64,000 nt of DNA from Gymnorhina tibicen (GCA_013399875.1 VXAZ01001725.1:333575-397574), one strand, 5' to 3'. Counted from the first letter of the stretch, positions 39,601 to 47,869 are shown. Program-made: numbers and translations. The notes: a model not told the origin generated them from the letters alone.

Positions 39601-39955
39601 TTAACATCTGAGTCTGTGATTTAAGCAATGGGAAGTTAGGATTCTCTGGCTTCCATGCTTATTCACTGTAATGGGCTTTTCTCACTTAAACAACACTGAG
39701 GGTATTTCCCAGAAGCAATTCTTACAGGAGTTAGAACATCAGTTCTGGTCTTCAGCAAATCTGAAGTCCACAGTCCCAAAGTAGAATTTGGATTGTCTGT
39801 GTTCTTTTGAATACCTGTGTGCATGAAACAAGGGGGAGTCTTAGTTTTTTCTTATTCTGTAATGTTTTGCAGGATTAGATAAACTTCATCTATCAAACAA
39901 TCCAAGAGACTCGGAGACAAAGCCTTCTGCAAATGGCCATCAGAAAACACTGTGA
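567..39955 (+). CDS. LMBR1: LMBR1, 3' part (exons 5-17), limb region 1 membrane protein
   Basis: Thirteen exons join in frame to about 382 C-terminal residues that match vertebrate LMBR1 closely from memory of the human protein; exons 1-4 are outside the window. Exons: 567-670, 19608-19734, 19951-20019, 22406-22470, 23562-23634, 29228-29308, 30116-30192, 30432-30509, 30993-31066, 31302-31392, 32847-32913, 37730-37891, 39873-39955. LMBR1 belongs to the LIMR (lipocalin-1 interacting membrane receptor-like) family of multi-pass membrane proteins; its own biochemical role is poorly defined. The translation shows alternating hydrophobic segments, a charged cytoplasmic-type loop rich in Glu/Lys (exons 9-11) and a hydrophilic C-terminus ending HQKTL. 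All introns are GT-AG, and phases agree across each junction. No frameshift or premature stop was seen, so the gene looks functional. Its intron 5 houses the SHH limb enhancer, which is regulatory for SHH rather than for LMBR1. Confidence 0.97.
671..5044 (+). other. LMBR1 intron 5, segment before the ZRS
   Basis: AT-rich intronic DNA with short poly(T)/poly(A) runs and a degenerate TG/TA-rich stretch near 4480-4560. Short ORFs here lack splice signals and resemble chance. I recognised no mobile element. Confidence 0.7.
4479..4558. repeat. Degenerate TG/CA and TA dinucleotide-rich tract
   Basis: Interleaved ACATAC, ATGTATATGTGTGTATG and CACACACG stretches show a decayed purine-pyrimidine alternating repeat within intron 5, about 0.5 kb before the ZRS. 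Confidence 0.6.
5103..5109. promoter_or_regulatory. ETS-like site at ZRS 5' part
   Basis: The sequence TTTCCTTG contains an ETS core (GGAA on the other strand) inside the conserved 5' part of the ZRS. Multiple ETS1/GABPA and ETV4/ETV5 sites tune the position of SHH expression in mammals. Assignment of this particular core as a functional site is inference. Confidence 0.4.
5416..5440. promoter_or_regulatory. ZRS ETS plus HOX motif block
   Basis: GTAACTTCCTT (ETS core TTCC at 5421-5424) is followed directly by CTTAATTAATTAG, an overlapping pair of homeodomain TAAT sites. In mouse the corresponding stretch contains an ETS1 site needed for activity, and a small deletion around such a site is shared by snakes. 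The block is uninterrupted here. HOXD proteins are known ZRS activators. Confidence 0.75.
5447..5456. promoter_or_regulatory. E-box overlapping ETS-like core in ZRS
   Basis: CAGGTG (5447-5452) is an E-box that overlaps a GGAAG ETS-like core (5452-5456). It lies a few bases after the ETS/HOX block within sequence that is conserved among tetrapods from memory. bHLH or SNAIL/ZEB-type factors could bind; this is a motif-level call only. Confidence 0.4.
5637..5642. promoter_or_regulatory. HAND2-type E-box in ZRS
   Basis: CAGATG occurs in the context ATGACCAGATGACTT, which is strongly conserved in the ZRS. HAND2 is known to act on the ZRS through an E-box of this type. The flanking bases match the mammalian enhancer as I remember it. 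Confidence 0.6.
5701..5712. promoter_or_regulatory. ETS site in ZRS 3' part
   Basis: AGTAGGAAGTCC has a consensus ETS core (GGAAGT at 5705-5710) and lies in the conserved 3' module between the AAAGAGACACAG and TTTCATTGCATGC blocks. It matches an ETS site of mammalian ZRS from memory. Confidence 0.6.
5807..5817. promoter_or_regulatory. ETS site near the ZRS 3' end
   Basis: TTAAGGAAGTG contains an ETS core GGAAGT (5811-5816) next to a TGATTAA homeodomain-like sequence. It lies in the last well conserved block of the enhancer. Confidence 0.5.
5861..16442 (+). other. LMBR1 intron 5, segment after the ZRS
   Basis: About 10.6 kb of AT-rich single-copy-looking intron. I see only short homopolymers and a 12-base tandem duplication at 11471-11494. 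ORFs of 60-109 codons occur on both strands but none shows recognisable domains or paired splice sites. Confidence 0.65.
11471..11494 (+). repeat. 12-base perfect tandem duplication
   Basis: GGTATGTATTCT occurs twice in immediate succession. It is a small slippage-type duplication within intron 5. Confidence 0.85.
16443..16900. mobile_element. Probable avian ERV LTR fragment interrupted by assembly gap
   Basis: From TGTAATGGTTTAGGCC onward the composition changes abruptly to sequence resembling avian endogenous retrovirus LTRs from memory, with AATAAAACTATTTATTTAAC and CTCTCGCTCTGGAGAG segments. No retroviral coding sequence is visible. The 80-base N gap lies inside, which is common where assemblers collapse repeats. 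The right boundary and strand are uncertain, and the family name cannot be given without a repeat library. Confidence 0.5.
16692..16771. other. Assembly gap of 80 N
   Basis: Undetermined bases. Open frames that span this interval are artefacts of translating N and carry no information. Confidence 0.99.
16901..17822 (+). other. LMBR1 intron 5, unremarkable segment
   Basis: AT-rich intronic sequence between the LTR-like segment and a CR1 fragment. Nothing recognised. Confidence 0.6.
17823..18005 (+). mobile_element. CR1 LINE 3' end fragment
   Basis: The stretch reads like the end of CR1 on the + strand: CTGGCAGAGGTTGTCCAGAG, GGTGACCTCTGGAGGTCCTT and the terminal CAATCATTCTGTGATTCT, which carries the CR1 octamer-type 3' repeat. 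It is a 5'-truncated copy of about 180 bases with no usable reading frame. It lies in LMBR1 intron 5. Confidence 0.9.
18006..18963 (+). other. LMBR1 intron 5, segment between CR1 and CpG-rich island
   Basis: AT-rich intronic sequence with a short ATGTATGTATGTAAG run near 18095. Nothing else recognised. Confidence 0.6.
18964..19160. promoter_or_regulatory. Small CpG-rich island in intron 5, just before exon 6
   Basis: By eye there are 14 CpG dinucleotides in about 195 bases and the segment is clearly GC-rich, whereas the flanks are AT-rich and nearly CpG-free. It ends about 450 bases before exon 6. It might be an alternative promoter, an enhancer or an insertion of foreign GC-rich DNA. ORFs of 68-73 codons on both strands are a by-product of few stop codons in GC-rich DNA. 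No TATA box or known gene was recognised. Confidence 0.5.
19161..19607 (+). other. LMBR1 intron 5, 3' end
   Basis: AT-rich sequence leading to a good pyrimidine tract and CCCACAG acceptor of exon 6. Nothing else recognised. Confidence 0.7.
19608..19734 (+). CDS. LMBR1: LMBR1 exon 6
   Basis: A pyrimidine-rich acceptor (CCCACAG) leads into codons for GIRARILETLVMLILLALLI, a strongly hydrophobic membrane helix, and the exon ends in the SMESLY region. The donor is GTATGG. The exon starts in phase 0 and ends in phase 1. An ORF that reads through the donor gives a spurious extension that should not be annotated. Confidence 0.97.
19951..20019 (+). CDS. LMBR1: LMBR1 exon 7
   Basis: The exon lies between a TTCTTTACAG acceptor and a GTAAGT donor. 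It encodes DLWEFYLPYLYSCISLMGCL plus leucines, another membrane segment conserved with human LMBR1. Phase 1 in, phase 1 out. The preceding intron is only 216 bases. Confidence 0.97.
20020..22405 (+). other. LMBR1 intron 7
   Basis: Intronic sequence of about 2.4 kb. ORFs of 74-117 codons are present on both strands but show no domain or splice evidence. No recognised repeat. Confidence 0.7.
22406..22470 (+). CDS. LMBR1: LMBR1 exon 8
   Basis: The acceptor is TTGCAG and the donor GTAAGT. The exon completes a split Leu codon and encodes CTPVGLSRMFTVMGQLLVKP then T, identical to the human protein as I recall it. It ends in phase 0. Confidence 0.97.
22471..23561 (+). other. LMBR1 intron 8
   Basis: About 1.1 kb of AT-rich intron with no recognised element. 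Confidence 0.7.
23562..23634 (+). CDS. LMBR1: LMBR1 exon 9
   Basis: The acceptor is AAATACAG and the donor GTATGT. The exon encodes ILEDLDEQMYIITLEEEAIQ then RKLN, the start of the charged, probably cytoplasmic loop. It ends in phase 1. Confidence 0.97.
24691..24732 (+). repeat. Tandem duplication of about 22 bases
   Basis: TTTGTGGAGGAGTAGGGACT occurs twice, 22 bases apart, with identical sequence. This suggests a recent slippage or duplication event in intron 9. Confidence 0.85.
27066..27081. repeat. (TA)n microsatellite
   Basis: An uninterrupted alternating A/T dinucleotide run in intron 9. Confidence 0.9.
27227..27270. repeat. Perfect 18-bp inverted repeat with 8-base loop
   Basis: TCTGTTTTATGGAATGAC (27227-27244) is followed after AGTAATTA by its exact reverse complement GTCATTCCATAAAACAGA (27253-27270). 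The RNA would form a clean hairpin. Function unknown; it is short for a typical pre-miRNA stem but perfect pairing is notable. Confidence 0.9.
28240..28830 (+). other. Purine-rich tract in intron 9
   Basis: The + strand is strongly biased to A and G for several hundred bases, with many GGAAAG, GGAAG and GAGAGA words and a short GGGAGGGAGGGAGGGG run near 28785. The bias suppresses stop codons, which accounts for overlapping ORFs of 144 (+) and 128 and 122 (-) codons. No protein family is recognisable. Confidence 0.6.
29228..29308 (+). CDS. LMBR1: LMBR1 exon 10
   Basis: The acceptor is TTTTAAAAG, with a relatively weak pyrimidine tract, and the donor is GTAATG. The exon encodes VSSTVEYQTVELERELEKVK then SKKTNL. 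This Glu/Lys-rich region has coiled-coil character and is one of the more diverged parts of the protein compared with human (human has Asn-Ile-Met where this has Gln-Thr-Val). Phase 1 in, phase 1 out. Confidence 0.96.
29309..30115 (+). other. LMBR1 intron 10
   Basis: About 0.8 kb of AT-rich intron with nothing recognised. Confidence 0.7.
30116..30192 (+). CDS. LMBR1: LMBR1 exon 11
   Basis: The acceptor is CTGAACAG and the donor GTAAGA. The exon encodes ERRKKASAWERNLVYPAVMI then LLLTET. It leads from the charged loop back into a membrane helix. Ends in phase 0. Confidence 0.97.
30432..30509 (+). CDS. LMBR1: LMBR1 exon 12
   Basis: The acceptor is TTTTTATAG and the donor is GTAACG, a slightly atypical U2 donor. 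The exon encodes AISVLLVALNILYLLVDETA then MPKGSG. Phase 0 in and out. Human LMBR1 has Thr-Arg where this sequence has Ser-Gly next to the junction. Confidence 0.96.
30510..30992 (+). other. LMBR1 intron 12
   Basis: Short AT-rich intron with a G-run near 30820. No other feature recognised. Confidence 0.7.
30993..31066 (+). CDS. LMBR1: LMBR1 exon 13
   Basis: The acceptor is CCTTGTAG. The exon encodes GPGIGNASLSTFGFVGAALE then IILI and two bases of a Phe codon. Its donor is GTATCCTTT, the U12-type consensus, so the downstream intron is probably removed by the minor spliceosome. Confidence 0.97.
31067..31301 (+). other. LMBR1: U12-type (minor spliceosome) GT-AG intron 13 of LMBR1
   Basis: The 5' splice site is GTATCCTTT, a full match to the U12 donor consensus RTATCCTTT. 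The sequence TTCCTTGAT at 31285-31293 matches the U12 branch-site consensus TTCCTTRAY, and its presumed branch A (31292) is 10 bases before the exon, within the short distance typical of U12 introns. The acceptor is CACAG. The intron is 235 bases and splits a Phe codon after its second base. All other introns in this gene have ordinary U2 signals. Confidence 0.93.
31302..31392 (+). CDS. LMBR1: LMBR1 exon 14
   Basis: The exon completes the split Phe codon and encodes YLMVSSVVGFYSLRFFENFT then PRKDDTTMTK. The acceptor is TCTCACAG and the donor GTAAGG. A longer ORF running through the donor is an intronic read-through and is not real coding. Confidence 0.97.
31393..32846 (+). other. LMBR1 intron 14
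   Basis: About 1.45 kb of AT-rich intron with poly(T) stretches. A chance ORF of 114 codons overlaps the exon 14 donor. No repeat recognised. Confidence 0.7.
32847..32913 (+). CDS. LMBR1: LMBR1 exon 15
   Basis: The acceptor is TTCAAACAG and the donor GTAAGT. The exon encodes IIGNCVSILVLSSALPVMSR then TL, which is identical to the human sequence as I recall it. Ends in phase 1. Confidence 0.97.
32914..36202 (+). other. LMBR1 intron 15, 5' part
   Basis: About 3.3 kb of intron. The final part (about 35500-35900) is pyrimidine-rich on the + strand, which explains the open frames there. No recognised element. Confidence 0.65.
36203..36802 (-). mobile_element. Probable solo LTR of an avian endogenous retrovirus
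   Basis: A 600-base segment of different composition runs from TGGGACAGGG to CTCTGACA, so it starts with TG and ends with CA as LTRs do. On the minus strand it begins TGTCAGAGTG and has an AATAAA signal (complement at 36286-36291) about 80 bases before its end, the layout of an LTR with R and U5. It has the repeated words GGATGCACCC and GGGTATATGA. No internal retroviral genes are nearby, so it is probably solo. A target-site duplication was not evident, so boundaries could be off by some bases. Confidence 0.6.
36803..37729 (+). other. LMBR1 intron 15, 3' part
   Basis: AT-rich intron leading to the exon 16 acceptor. It contains a nested inverted repeat near 37456 (listed separately). Confidence 0.7.
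37456..37486. repeat. Perfect 14-bp inverted repeat with 3-base loop
   Basis: TCTATTCTAGATAA (37456-37469) and TTATCTAGAATAGA (37473-37486) are exact reverse complements separated by GAA. A second hairpin (ATTCTTATCT with AGATAAGAAT) overlaps the left arm, so alternative foldings compete. Confidence 0.9.
37730..37891 (+). CDS. LMBR1: LMBR1 exon 16
   Basis: The acceptor is TTTAACAG and the donor GTAACA. The 162-base exon encodes ITRFDLLGDFGRFNWLGNFY followed by the last membrane segment and KFTSAVREELLKAL. It is the longest coding exon of the window. The ORF that continues past the donor is intronic. Confidence 0.97.
37892..39872 (+). other. LMBR1 intron 16
   Basis: About 2 kb of AT-rich intron. 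No recognised repeat or exon. Confidence 0.7.
39873..39955 (+). CDS. LMBR1: LMBR1 exon 17, coding part with stop codon
   Basis: The acceptor is GTTTTGCAG. The exon encodes LDKLHLSNNPRDSETKPSAN then GHQKTL and a TGA stop at 39953-39955. Human LMBR1 ends similarly (GHQKAL) but has an extra Ala in the SETAKP stretch. The region is a short hydrophilic tail. Confidence 0.97.
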
Positions 39956-42114
39956 TAACAATCACCTGCAGTCAACAGAGCTGGAAACATCAACCTCGTG
40001 GCATTCCTGTCATCTCATCAGCATTTTTATATTGCTTTTAGTTATTAGTTTGGGTCGAGCCTTGTCTCATTTTGATGCTGTGTGCTTCTGAGGAAGTTAC
40101 GTGTGTCAGATTCTTCTCTTTCCAGTGAACTTTTGGTCTGCTTGTTTATTTCCCAGTAAGTTAATGCAGGAGGTGCCTTGAAGACTGGAAGCTGAAGAGA
40201 ATAATGCATTCCTTTTTCTTTGTTGAAAGTCTCACATCTTTATTTTTAAAATTGCTACCATTTGAATGCACAGTACCTCCTGTGTTATACAAACACAGCT
40301 ATAAAGAATAACTTTGGGACTTGATTAAAAAAAAAAAAAGAAGAAAACATACACTTGAAGGCCAATATGACCCTTACTGGAAGTGTAAAGTACCTGGAGT
40401 AGGTATCCTTGACAGAAGACAAACAGTTCCACTGAGAGTGAGTTAAAAATGACAGTAGAGATCACAGTTCCCTTGGTGCTGGATGCAGTAGGCTGTGTCA
40501 CAGAGCTGTCTTGGAAGGCAGCGTTTTCATCTCTCTGTCCTTAGCTCTAAATGCCAGGTTGCTTTACTGGTGGTCAAACAATGTCTTATGAAAGTCCAAG
40601 ATGAAGATTAACTTCAGTGTTAAATCTGAGCCTAGTATGCTTTGTAAAAAGCTGTGTAGACCCCCTGTCACAGCTCTTACAGTTCTGTGAGCTGTTGTGC
40701 CATGGAGGTCCCTTACCCTACCCAGTTCCCTCTGTAAATTCTTGATGAACTACTTACTGTGTGTAAGCAGTACCTGGAATCAATGCAAGGAGCACAGGCC
40801 TAGGAGGCTGCAGTTGCAGTTTTCTACAATCTTTAATTTGAAGTAAATGTCTCTGAATTTATACTTCAGTTACCAGGATTTCTGTTCGGTGGCATAATCC
40901 GGTTATCTGTCACTAGCCTTTTTTTTAATGTACACGTGAACATGTATATAGGCCTATATGTGTAGATATTATAAATTAAATTCTAAAGGTTTAGAGATGA
41001 TGTAGGTGGTTTGCTAAGTAAAACTTGTGTGTTCAGTCTTGGTAGTTTGAATTTCTGCAGTGTTGCAGTTTAACTGCTCAGAGGCCTTAGATTCAGGATG
41101 GCATCAGTGGGTGGTAATGTCCTTTCTTGTAGCGTTTCCTGCAGCCTTAGGAATCCTTTCAGCAGTTTATAGTAAAGAAAAATACCAAGTAAGTGTTCAG
41201 AATCTGGTTGCACTTTTGTACTGCTTGGCCACAAGTAATCTTCAAACAGACTGGGATGGGGACACCTTCAGTGAGTGCCTGTCATGTAGGGAGCCAGAAA
41301 ATGTTCCTGCGTATCTCTCATTTCTGTAAAACAAGTCTGCCTGTCTGTAGTTTGAGATCTTTATATTAGTTGGTGACAACTTGCTCTCCGGTGTGGTTCC
41401 AAAATAAGGTAAACCTTGTGTCAGAAACTCTTCAGCTGTTCTCCTGAGATGACTGCTCTGGGCTGTAGACCTTATTGCTGTGTGTGTGAATGTCTGCTTG
41501 GTTTTTTCCCCTAAAGTGCTTCAAAAATCAAGCTCCAGTACACATGAGGATTTCTGTTTTTTGCAGCTGCCTTTTCTGTCTTGAACTGGGGCATAATGTA
41601 AATATTTCTGTAGTAAATATGATGCTAGAGAGTTACTTTTGTGTGTGTGTGATTAGTATAAATTCAAGGTTTATTGAACTGACTATTGATGTGTTGTATC
41701 AAGTCTTGGAAGAAAAAGTAAAACTGCTTGATTTCACTAAGATTTACAAGCATCTTTTCTCCTGTTTAATGCTGACACTTTAGTGAGAAATCTTTATCTG
41801 AGTCAAAGTTCTGCAACTGATAACAGGGAGCTATAATTAAAAGTTGTTCTAAAATGAACTTATATTTAAAATATTGGGAGATATTAGGGGCATCATTCAG
41901 GTATTCTCAGAGCTTGTAGCCTTATCTATTGGCATCATAGTTAAAAAACAGTGAAATGTGTCCACTTTTTCATGCAAGTCATTGTATGACCAAAATTGTC
42001 CTCATGTCTTAATGGGGCTGGTGAGTTGTGGTGTGTGAGGCCAGTTAGCTTTATAGAAATATTTCTCTTACAATGCTAAGACAGTTAATACACTCAGAAG
42101 AAATTAGTATTAGG

Positions 42115-42120
42115 AATAAA
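42115..42120 (+). terminator. LMBR1: Candidate proximal poly(A) signal of LMBR1
   Basis: Canonical AATAAA about 2.2 kb after the stop codon. There is no obvious strong GU-rich element immediately downstream, so it is a weaker candidate than the distal one. Confidence 0.3.
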
Positions 42121-45100
42121 CCTAGGAGTGTGAACCAGCATAGGTCTTGCTTTTCGTGCCTTTGGAGAGATGTTTGTCCTGGCATCAGTGACCCAAGAAC
42201 ACAGAAAAAGGTGGATTGTAGTGCGTGTGTGGCTTCTGCAAGTGGGTTGGGCAATTACTTCAACTGAGCAGGGGCAGTTCCTGCCAAGAAGCACCCAAGC
42301 TTTAGGCAAGACCTTAGAACTCTTTTTCAAAACAAATGTTACAGCCTCGACTGTCCCCACCCCTTCTGCTGGATTCTGCAGGCAGATGTATGAGTTATGG
42401 CTACGTTAGGGAAGACTTTACACTGGACTCTGTGGGATGGTTGAGGTGCTGTGTGGTTTCCAAGGTGGGTGAGAAATTCAGAACTATCCTGTGCAACTAC
42501 TGACAGTGTTTTGTTTTAAAATCAACTGCTGATACTGTGACACTGTCCACATTGAAATAAGCCTTTGGCCTTGAAAATGACATGCTTATGCAAAGCTTTG
42601 TTACTGCATGCAAGATACAGGTCACTGTATACTTTTCACAGAAGCATATGGTCACTTAAGTACAAGCAACTGGTAATTCATTAATGGATATTGACAATAC
42701 ATTCCTAGTATTTTGACTCATGTAGAGTCAGGTGGTCTATACCTTCAAGGTATATACAGCTGATCTTAGTAACATTAACATCTGCCTCACTTCTTACGAG
42801 GCAAAAAGCACATCAATGCTTCCATCTTCGACTAGATACCACACAAGACCAAAAAATAGATGTAAACTGAGTGTTTTAAGTTAGCCGTTTTTTGGCTTTT
42901 TTCCGTGTTGGTAGCACAATATTAAATGCAATGGCAGAACTACAATATTTGTGGGGTTTCTAAGCATAAAGCACACATGCTTATCACTTTAAGCTAAAAA
43001 GTAATAGTATTGGTTACTGTACAATAACAGTTTTGCATTCATAGGAAGCTTTGTTTACTGTCTGTAATGTGATGTTTATCTTTGGCCCTGTTCCTCTGAT
43101 ACCTTTGACCCTGTTGACTGTTTTAGTGTCGTAGATATTAAAAGATTTGACAAGTTGTTTTCCTTGACTGGTTCCCAAGTACCACGTGGAGCACCAGTGG
43201 AGAGGAGCTCCTGCAGCAGGTGCTTGGCAGGATGGACATGGGAGCAGATCCTGGGGGACACGTCCTCCCCCGTGTCACCAGGAGTAATGAGTGCCAAGGG
43301 GCTGCAGCCCCTGTCCATCCCTCCACGTCTCTGCCACTCACCCGTGAGTCTGTGCAGCACCTGATGCTACTTGAGGTGCTCACATGTGCCCAGTGCTGTG
43401 TAGTGAAGACATGATGGCCCTTTTCTTAAAGAATTTACAGTCTTAAATTAGAAAGGAATAAGGTAGAAACAGAAAGCAAATGGCCTCTTCCTGCATGTGG
43501 CTTTCCTTGAATTCTTGAAGCGTGCTCTAGGTTATTTTGCATCTCTTCTTCCTCTTCCAGAAGTGGGGTGGTGATGCATGTACAGCAGCTGAGCCTTACC
43601 CTTAGCAGAGTAGCATCTAAAATACAAGAAAACACGCTAAATCCTATTTTAACATATTCTCCGATCTTGAAAATAGCATTTTTTTAATTCAAGGTGAAAT
43701 AATCTATAAACAGAGACAGAACACTAAGGCCACATAAAACTCTTCAAAAAGAAATGTGCTTAGTTTTGTTTAAAAAATGTTGTGAACTGTGAAGCTTTAA
43801 TTGCTTTAATGAAATAAGATTCCCTACCTCCTAGTATTAGGATTTTTGTTGTTATTTTAGTGCTGAGTTGAGACAATATTGCCTACATTGACTTCCCAAC
43901 CCATGAACACTGAATTTGCTATTGGTGAGCTGGCAGGTTTTTTCAGTCACGATGTCAGGATTTGAACTTTACAAAAATGCTGCTTTTGAATTCATCGCGG
44001 TCAGTGAGAACCAACTAAGCCTACAGCCACCACCCACATGGTGATACAACTTCTGCCCCCTTTTCTACCTTGCCCCCTGCCCTTACCTTAGGCAAGATAC
44101 ATGCATTCTCTGTTGTATGAAGTTGTGATGCTCTTCCTGTGATCAAGGTGTGAGATGAGCCTGTGGTGTGTCCCTCTGCCATGCACAGTTCAGGTGCTGA
44201 GCTGGAATTGGTGGGAATTGCAGACTCTTGGGGTTTCCAGGTGATAGCTGAGGTGTTCTGGAACTGGAGCTTGGCACTTAACAGCTGTTTTGTTGGGGCT
44301 TGAAGTTGTTCAGGATCTTCTGTCTGTACATGACTGTGTGGCCATTCTATGTTTAATTGGCTTCTTGCTGTCTCAAGAGCTGCATGGTTCTGAGAGGAAC
44401 TATGCTCCTCCACACCACAGCCAGCGAGGGTCTCCTGCAAGCTGCACTTGAACACTTAAAGCCTGACAATATTGGTCAGAATCCTGGGATCCTTCCACAA
44501 CTCATGGGGAATCAACAACAGATGTGACTTCAGAGTCCCCACTCTGCCCAATAATTGGGTAAGGGTGGTGGCTGAGGGGAATGACATGGAGCTCACCTGT
44601 GTGGATCCTTTTCAGTTATTTTTCTAGTCAGTCTTTAAAATTCCAGATTACTAAAAATATATTACATGAAATCCGGGGGCTGATGAAACTTTTTTTCTAA
44701 ATCAGGCCTTAGTTTTTGGAGATATTCAGCATCTCAGTTTGCTTCCCTTTTTAGTGTTTTCAGGTCATTCACTGTTATACTTAGTGGCCTTTGTGTTAAG
44801 AACAGATACTCTTCGTGAGATAGGCAAAACATGAAATAGCAGAAGAATCCACATAGATTTGATTTATGCGCTGTAAGAAAACATACCAGAAGGCAACTTC
44901 AGTGGAAGGCTTTTGAAATATTTCACAAGTGAAGCACCTAAACGTGTTCTTTCAAAGAGAAAGAAGAAATGTGTATCATTAGTATACAAATGTCAGTTGT
45001 ATGTTCTCTAAATAAGCCAGTAATTTACTGACACTGAAAAAAAATCTGTCAGTTCTTAAAATCTCTTTTGTGATTCACAGTGAAACAGTATCTTGGACTT

Positions 45101-47370
45101 TATAGAACCCTGTGAACTTCTGAAGGTACCTTTGTCTTGGCAACAGAAACCTGAGGATGCTTGCTAGTTTTGTGTTAATTACCGTATTTTATCAATAACT
45201 TCTTACTTTCATTTATTGCTCATAAATTTTTTTAAAAGATAGAAAGCATTAAATATTTTAACAGATATAGAAGGTGACTCCAAACAGTCAAAGAGATAGT
45301 GTGAGAAATATCCTGTAAATGCTGATATTCTTTACATACTGAATTCCAAGCTGTTTAAAAGCTGTATCTGTATGAAGGCCTTACATCAACATAGAAATTA
45401 GGAAATCCTAATTCTTAAAGGCTTTTAGGTGTCTGAATGTTGATATATACCTACTTGAGCACTTTGGGATGCTGCTTCTAAATGTTTGTTGGTCACTAAC
45501 CCTGAGTGTTGCTGTTGCTTTTTTCCTTGCCCCCCATCACATTAAGTTTTATAGTCGGCATCACTGGATGAAGCTCCTTTCCTGAACAAGGCTTTATTTT
45601 GCATTCCTCATCTATTCCCTGCTTCCATAGATACCAGCTATTGAAGTACTGGGGCACTTGCTTTGATTTTAATGTATTTCTTTTCCCACATAGCCTGTAC
45701 AGAGATGCTCCCTAGTTAGAACTGTTCTTCCACTACAAAAATGTTCACTTTTACTAATTAATTTGTTTTTTTACTGCTAGATTCTATTTAAGCACTCCTG
45801 TCACTAGAGGGTCCTCTAACAAATTACCAAGAGCTCAAGTAATTTTGAATTAGGAGTGAGAGGGTTTAGTCATTGCATATATTTGTGCTTTTAGCTTCCA
45901 GTGGTGTGAAGGTACAGCTCCACTTCCCAGTGAGGGGAATGAGCTGGTGTGGCCTCTGGGAGCCCATGGGGTGGTTGTCACTGCAGGGTGGCTCCTGTTG
46001 TGGAACTGCTCTGCTGCTCATCTGCTGTGGGATGTACAAAGAGAGACCTCAGCTCTCGCTGCCTCCCTCAGTGGGAGGTGGACACGCATCGGGGCAGCAG
46101 TGTGTAGCTCTCATGTTCTCATCAGGGTCAGGCTTTGTGAGGTGCTGAGGTGAGGCTCTTCACTTGTTCTCTGGATTTTTGTATTTCACATGTATTTTGG
46201 GCCTTCTCTCCCTGTGTGAATTGATCATTCAGAGAAGTGGCATGATGGTGATACCTGTGCAGTGGATTCAGTGGGTGTGTTTAAATGCTTAAGAAGAAAA
46301 TTAGCTGGTGCATGATTTCCCTTTTCTCTCTAACCATGAGTTTTTCCAGTCTGGACCAAAATTGTTAGAGTCACAAAACCTCTGTGAGTACTTTCTCCTC
46401 CTTGGCTTTATATAACAAAACAAGTTGAGTCACTTTTACTTTCTTAAAGGTAGATTTTGAAGTATTTTTGCCTACTTTGGTGTGACTTCTGTTGCTTTAG
46501 AAAGAAGTGCATAGAAAAAGAAGATACATGTGGGTCATGGGATTTGAAATCTTGGTGTGTGTGTATGAAACACACGTACACAAAAAAAGGGTGCATTTCC
46601 TTTCCTATCGAGTTTGGGACCCAGCCCTGCATTACCTAAATAGAAATCACGTGTTGCTCTTGTCTCCATTAAATTTTGTCTTTAAAATCCCCAGTGAGGA
46701 GACTGATGATGTTCTCAGGGTGCTGTTGGCACCCTGTCACATGGAATTAGCTTCATGTGGGCTTGGGGTGCTTGACCATAAAAACACAATTCTGAGCTGG
46801 CGTTTCTGTGGCTGTTGGTGCTGCTGGCTGGGCTGTGATGATGGCCAGCAGGTACCTTCACTCTGCACATCCAGGGTTTTCACTGCAGTGTTACTGGTTA
46901 ATATCACAGTTTACAAAAAAATTATAAATTACGCACAATCTAAACTGTGTGAGGCTGGGAGGTGCCGAATGGAGCTGGTGGTCCCCTCTTGGTCTGCCCT
47001 GTGCTTTAGGCTTTGTAAACTCCACACTCTTGAGCAACTGACTTTTCTTTCACAGGGATGTATGTGACCAAGGTATAACACAGCTGAAAAATTGTGCTTT
47101 TAGTGTTACTTTAATCACAACAATTTTCAGTGTAGATACCTTCTCCCCACCAAACCCTTCCTGGTTCATTTTAGGTCATCCAGAAATACAATTTATAATG
47201 TTCTCTGTTGTGGATATTTTGTTGTGTTACAAAAATAAATTAAAATATCTGCTGCCTTAGCTAGGCTGATTTTTTTGTTTTGTGGAAAGCAGTGGTAATA
47301 TGTTTTTTTCCTTTGTTTGAAATGTTACACTGAATGTTTTGTAGGAAAATTTTTTTTTTACTGTGTTTTC

Positions 47371-47376
47371 AATAAA
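47371..47376 (+). terminator. LMBR1: Candidate distal poly(A) signal of LMBR1
   Basis: Canonical AATAAA preceded by a T-rich stretch and followed within 30 bases by GTAAAGTGTGATTT, resembling a downstream GU-rich element. Confidence 0.45.
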
Positions 47377-47395
47377 GGTAAAGTGTGATTTATAG

Positions 47396-47867
47396 CAGAA
47401 TTTTGTGCCTTTTTTGATTCTAAACAATGAAAAAATAAGAATGTGTCATTCTGAATTATCCTGTCAGTAGTTGGTATGAATAGTTGTGTCCTCTTCTTCC
47501 TCTCTCTTCTTCCTTCCTCCTCCCAATTTAACCTGCTTTTGAGGTTCTCAAATGGCTGCATTTTTAAAATAGCTGAGGTAGGGAATGTGATGGAGATTCC
47601 TGTACATTCAGAGGCATCACAGCTCTGTGCTTTAAGACAGGTGTGCAATTAATTTGAACCCTCTGCTTTAGGCCAGTGGGGATTGTTTATAGCAAAGCAT
47701 GCTCATTATGTAATTTGTAAGGCATTTTCAATTGCTTAATAGTTTGACTGAAGGGCAATTTTTATATCTTAAACCCCTGACCACCATGTTTCCTAAGGTG
47801 TCTGAAACTTAAACAGCTTCAGACTTTAATTTCCATTTCACAGGAGAGTTTAGGCTGTTTTTAAAGT
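47396..47867. other. Downstream flank of LMBR1
   Basis: AT-rich sequence with no recognised feature. A 96-codon minus-strand ORF has no domain evidence. Confidence 0.5.
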
Positions 47868-47869
47868 TC

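Larger units (their letters stand above)
39956..47395 (+). other. LMBR1: Probable LMBR1 3' UTR (long form)
   Basis: Sequence after the stop is AT-rich, largely repeat-free and contains several candidate poly(A) signals: AATAAA at 42115-42120, 47234-47239 and 47371-47376. The last is followed by a GT-rich stretch (GTAAAGTGTG) as expected for a cleavage site, and is my best guess for the distal end. This would give a UTR of about 7.4 kb; a shorter UTR is equally possible without transcript data. ORFs of up to 186 codons (46507-47067, +) and 144 codons (44021-44455, -) are unsupported. Confidence 0.45.

Noticed and set aside
44021..44455. Minus-strand ORF of 144 codons
   Set aside because: No domain, no splice or promoter context, antisense to the probable LMBR1 3' UTR.
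46507..47067. Plus-strand ORF of 186 codons, the longest in the window
   Set aside because: It lies in the probable LMBR1 3' UTR, has no recognisable domain and Cys/Trp-rich irregular composition. An ORF of this length is not far from chance expectation over six frames of 64 kb.
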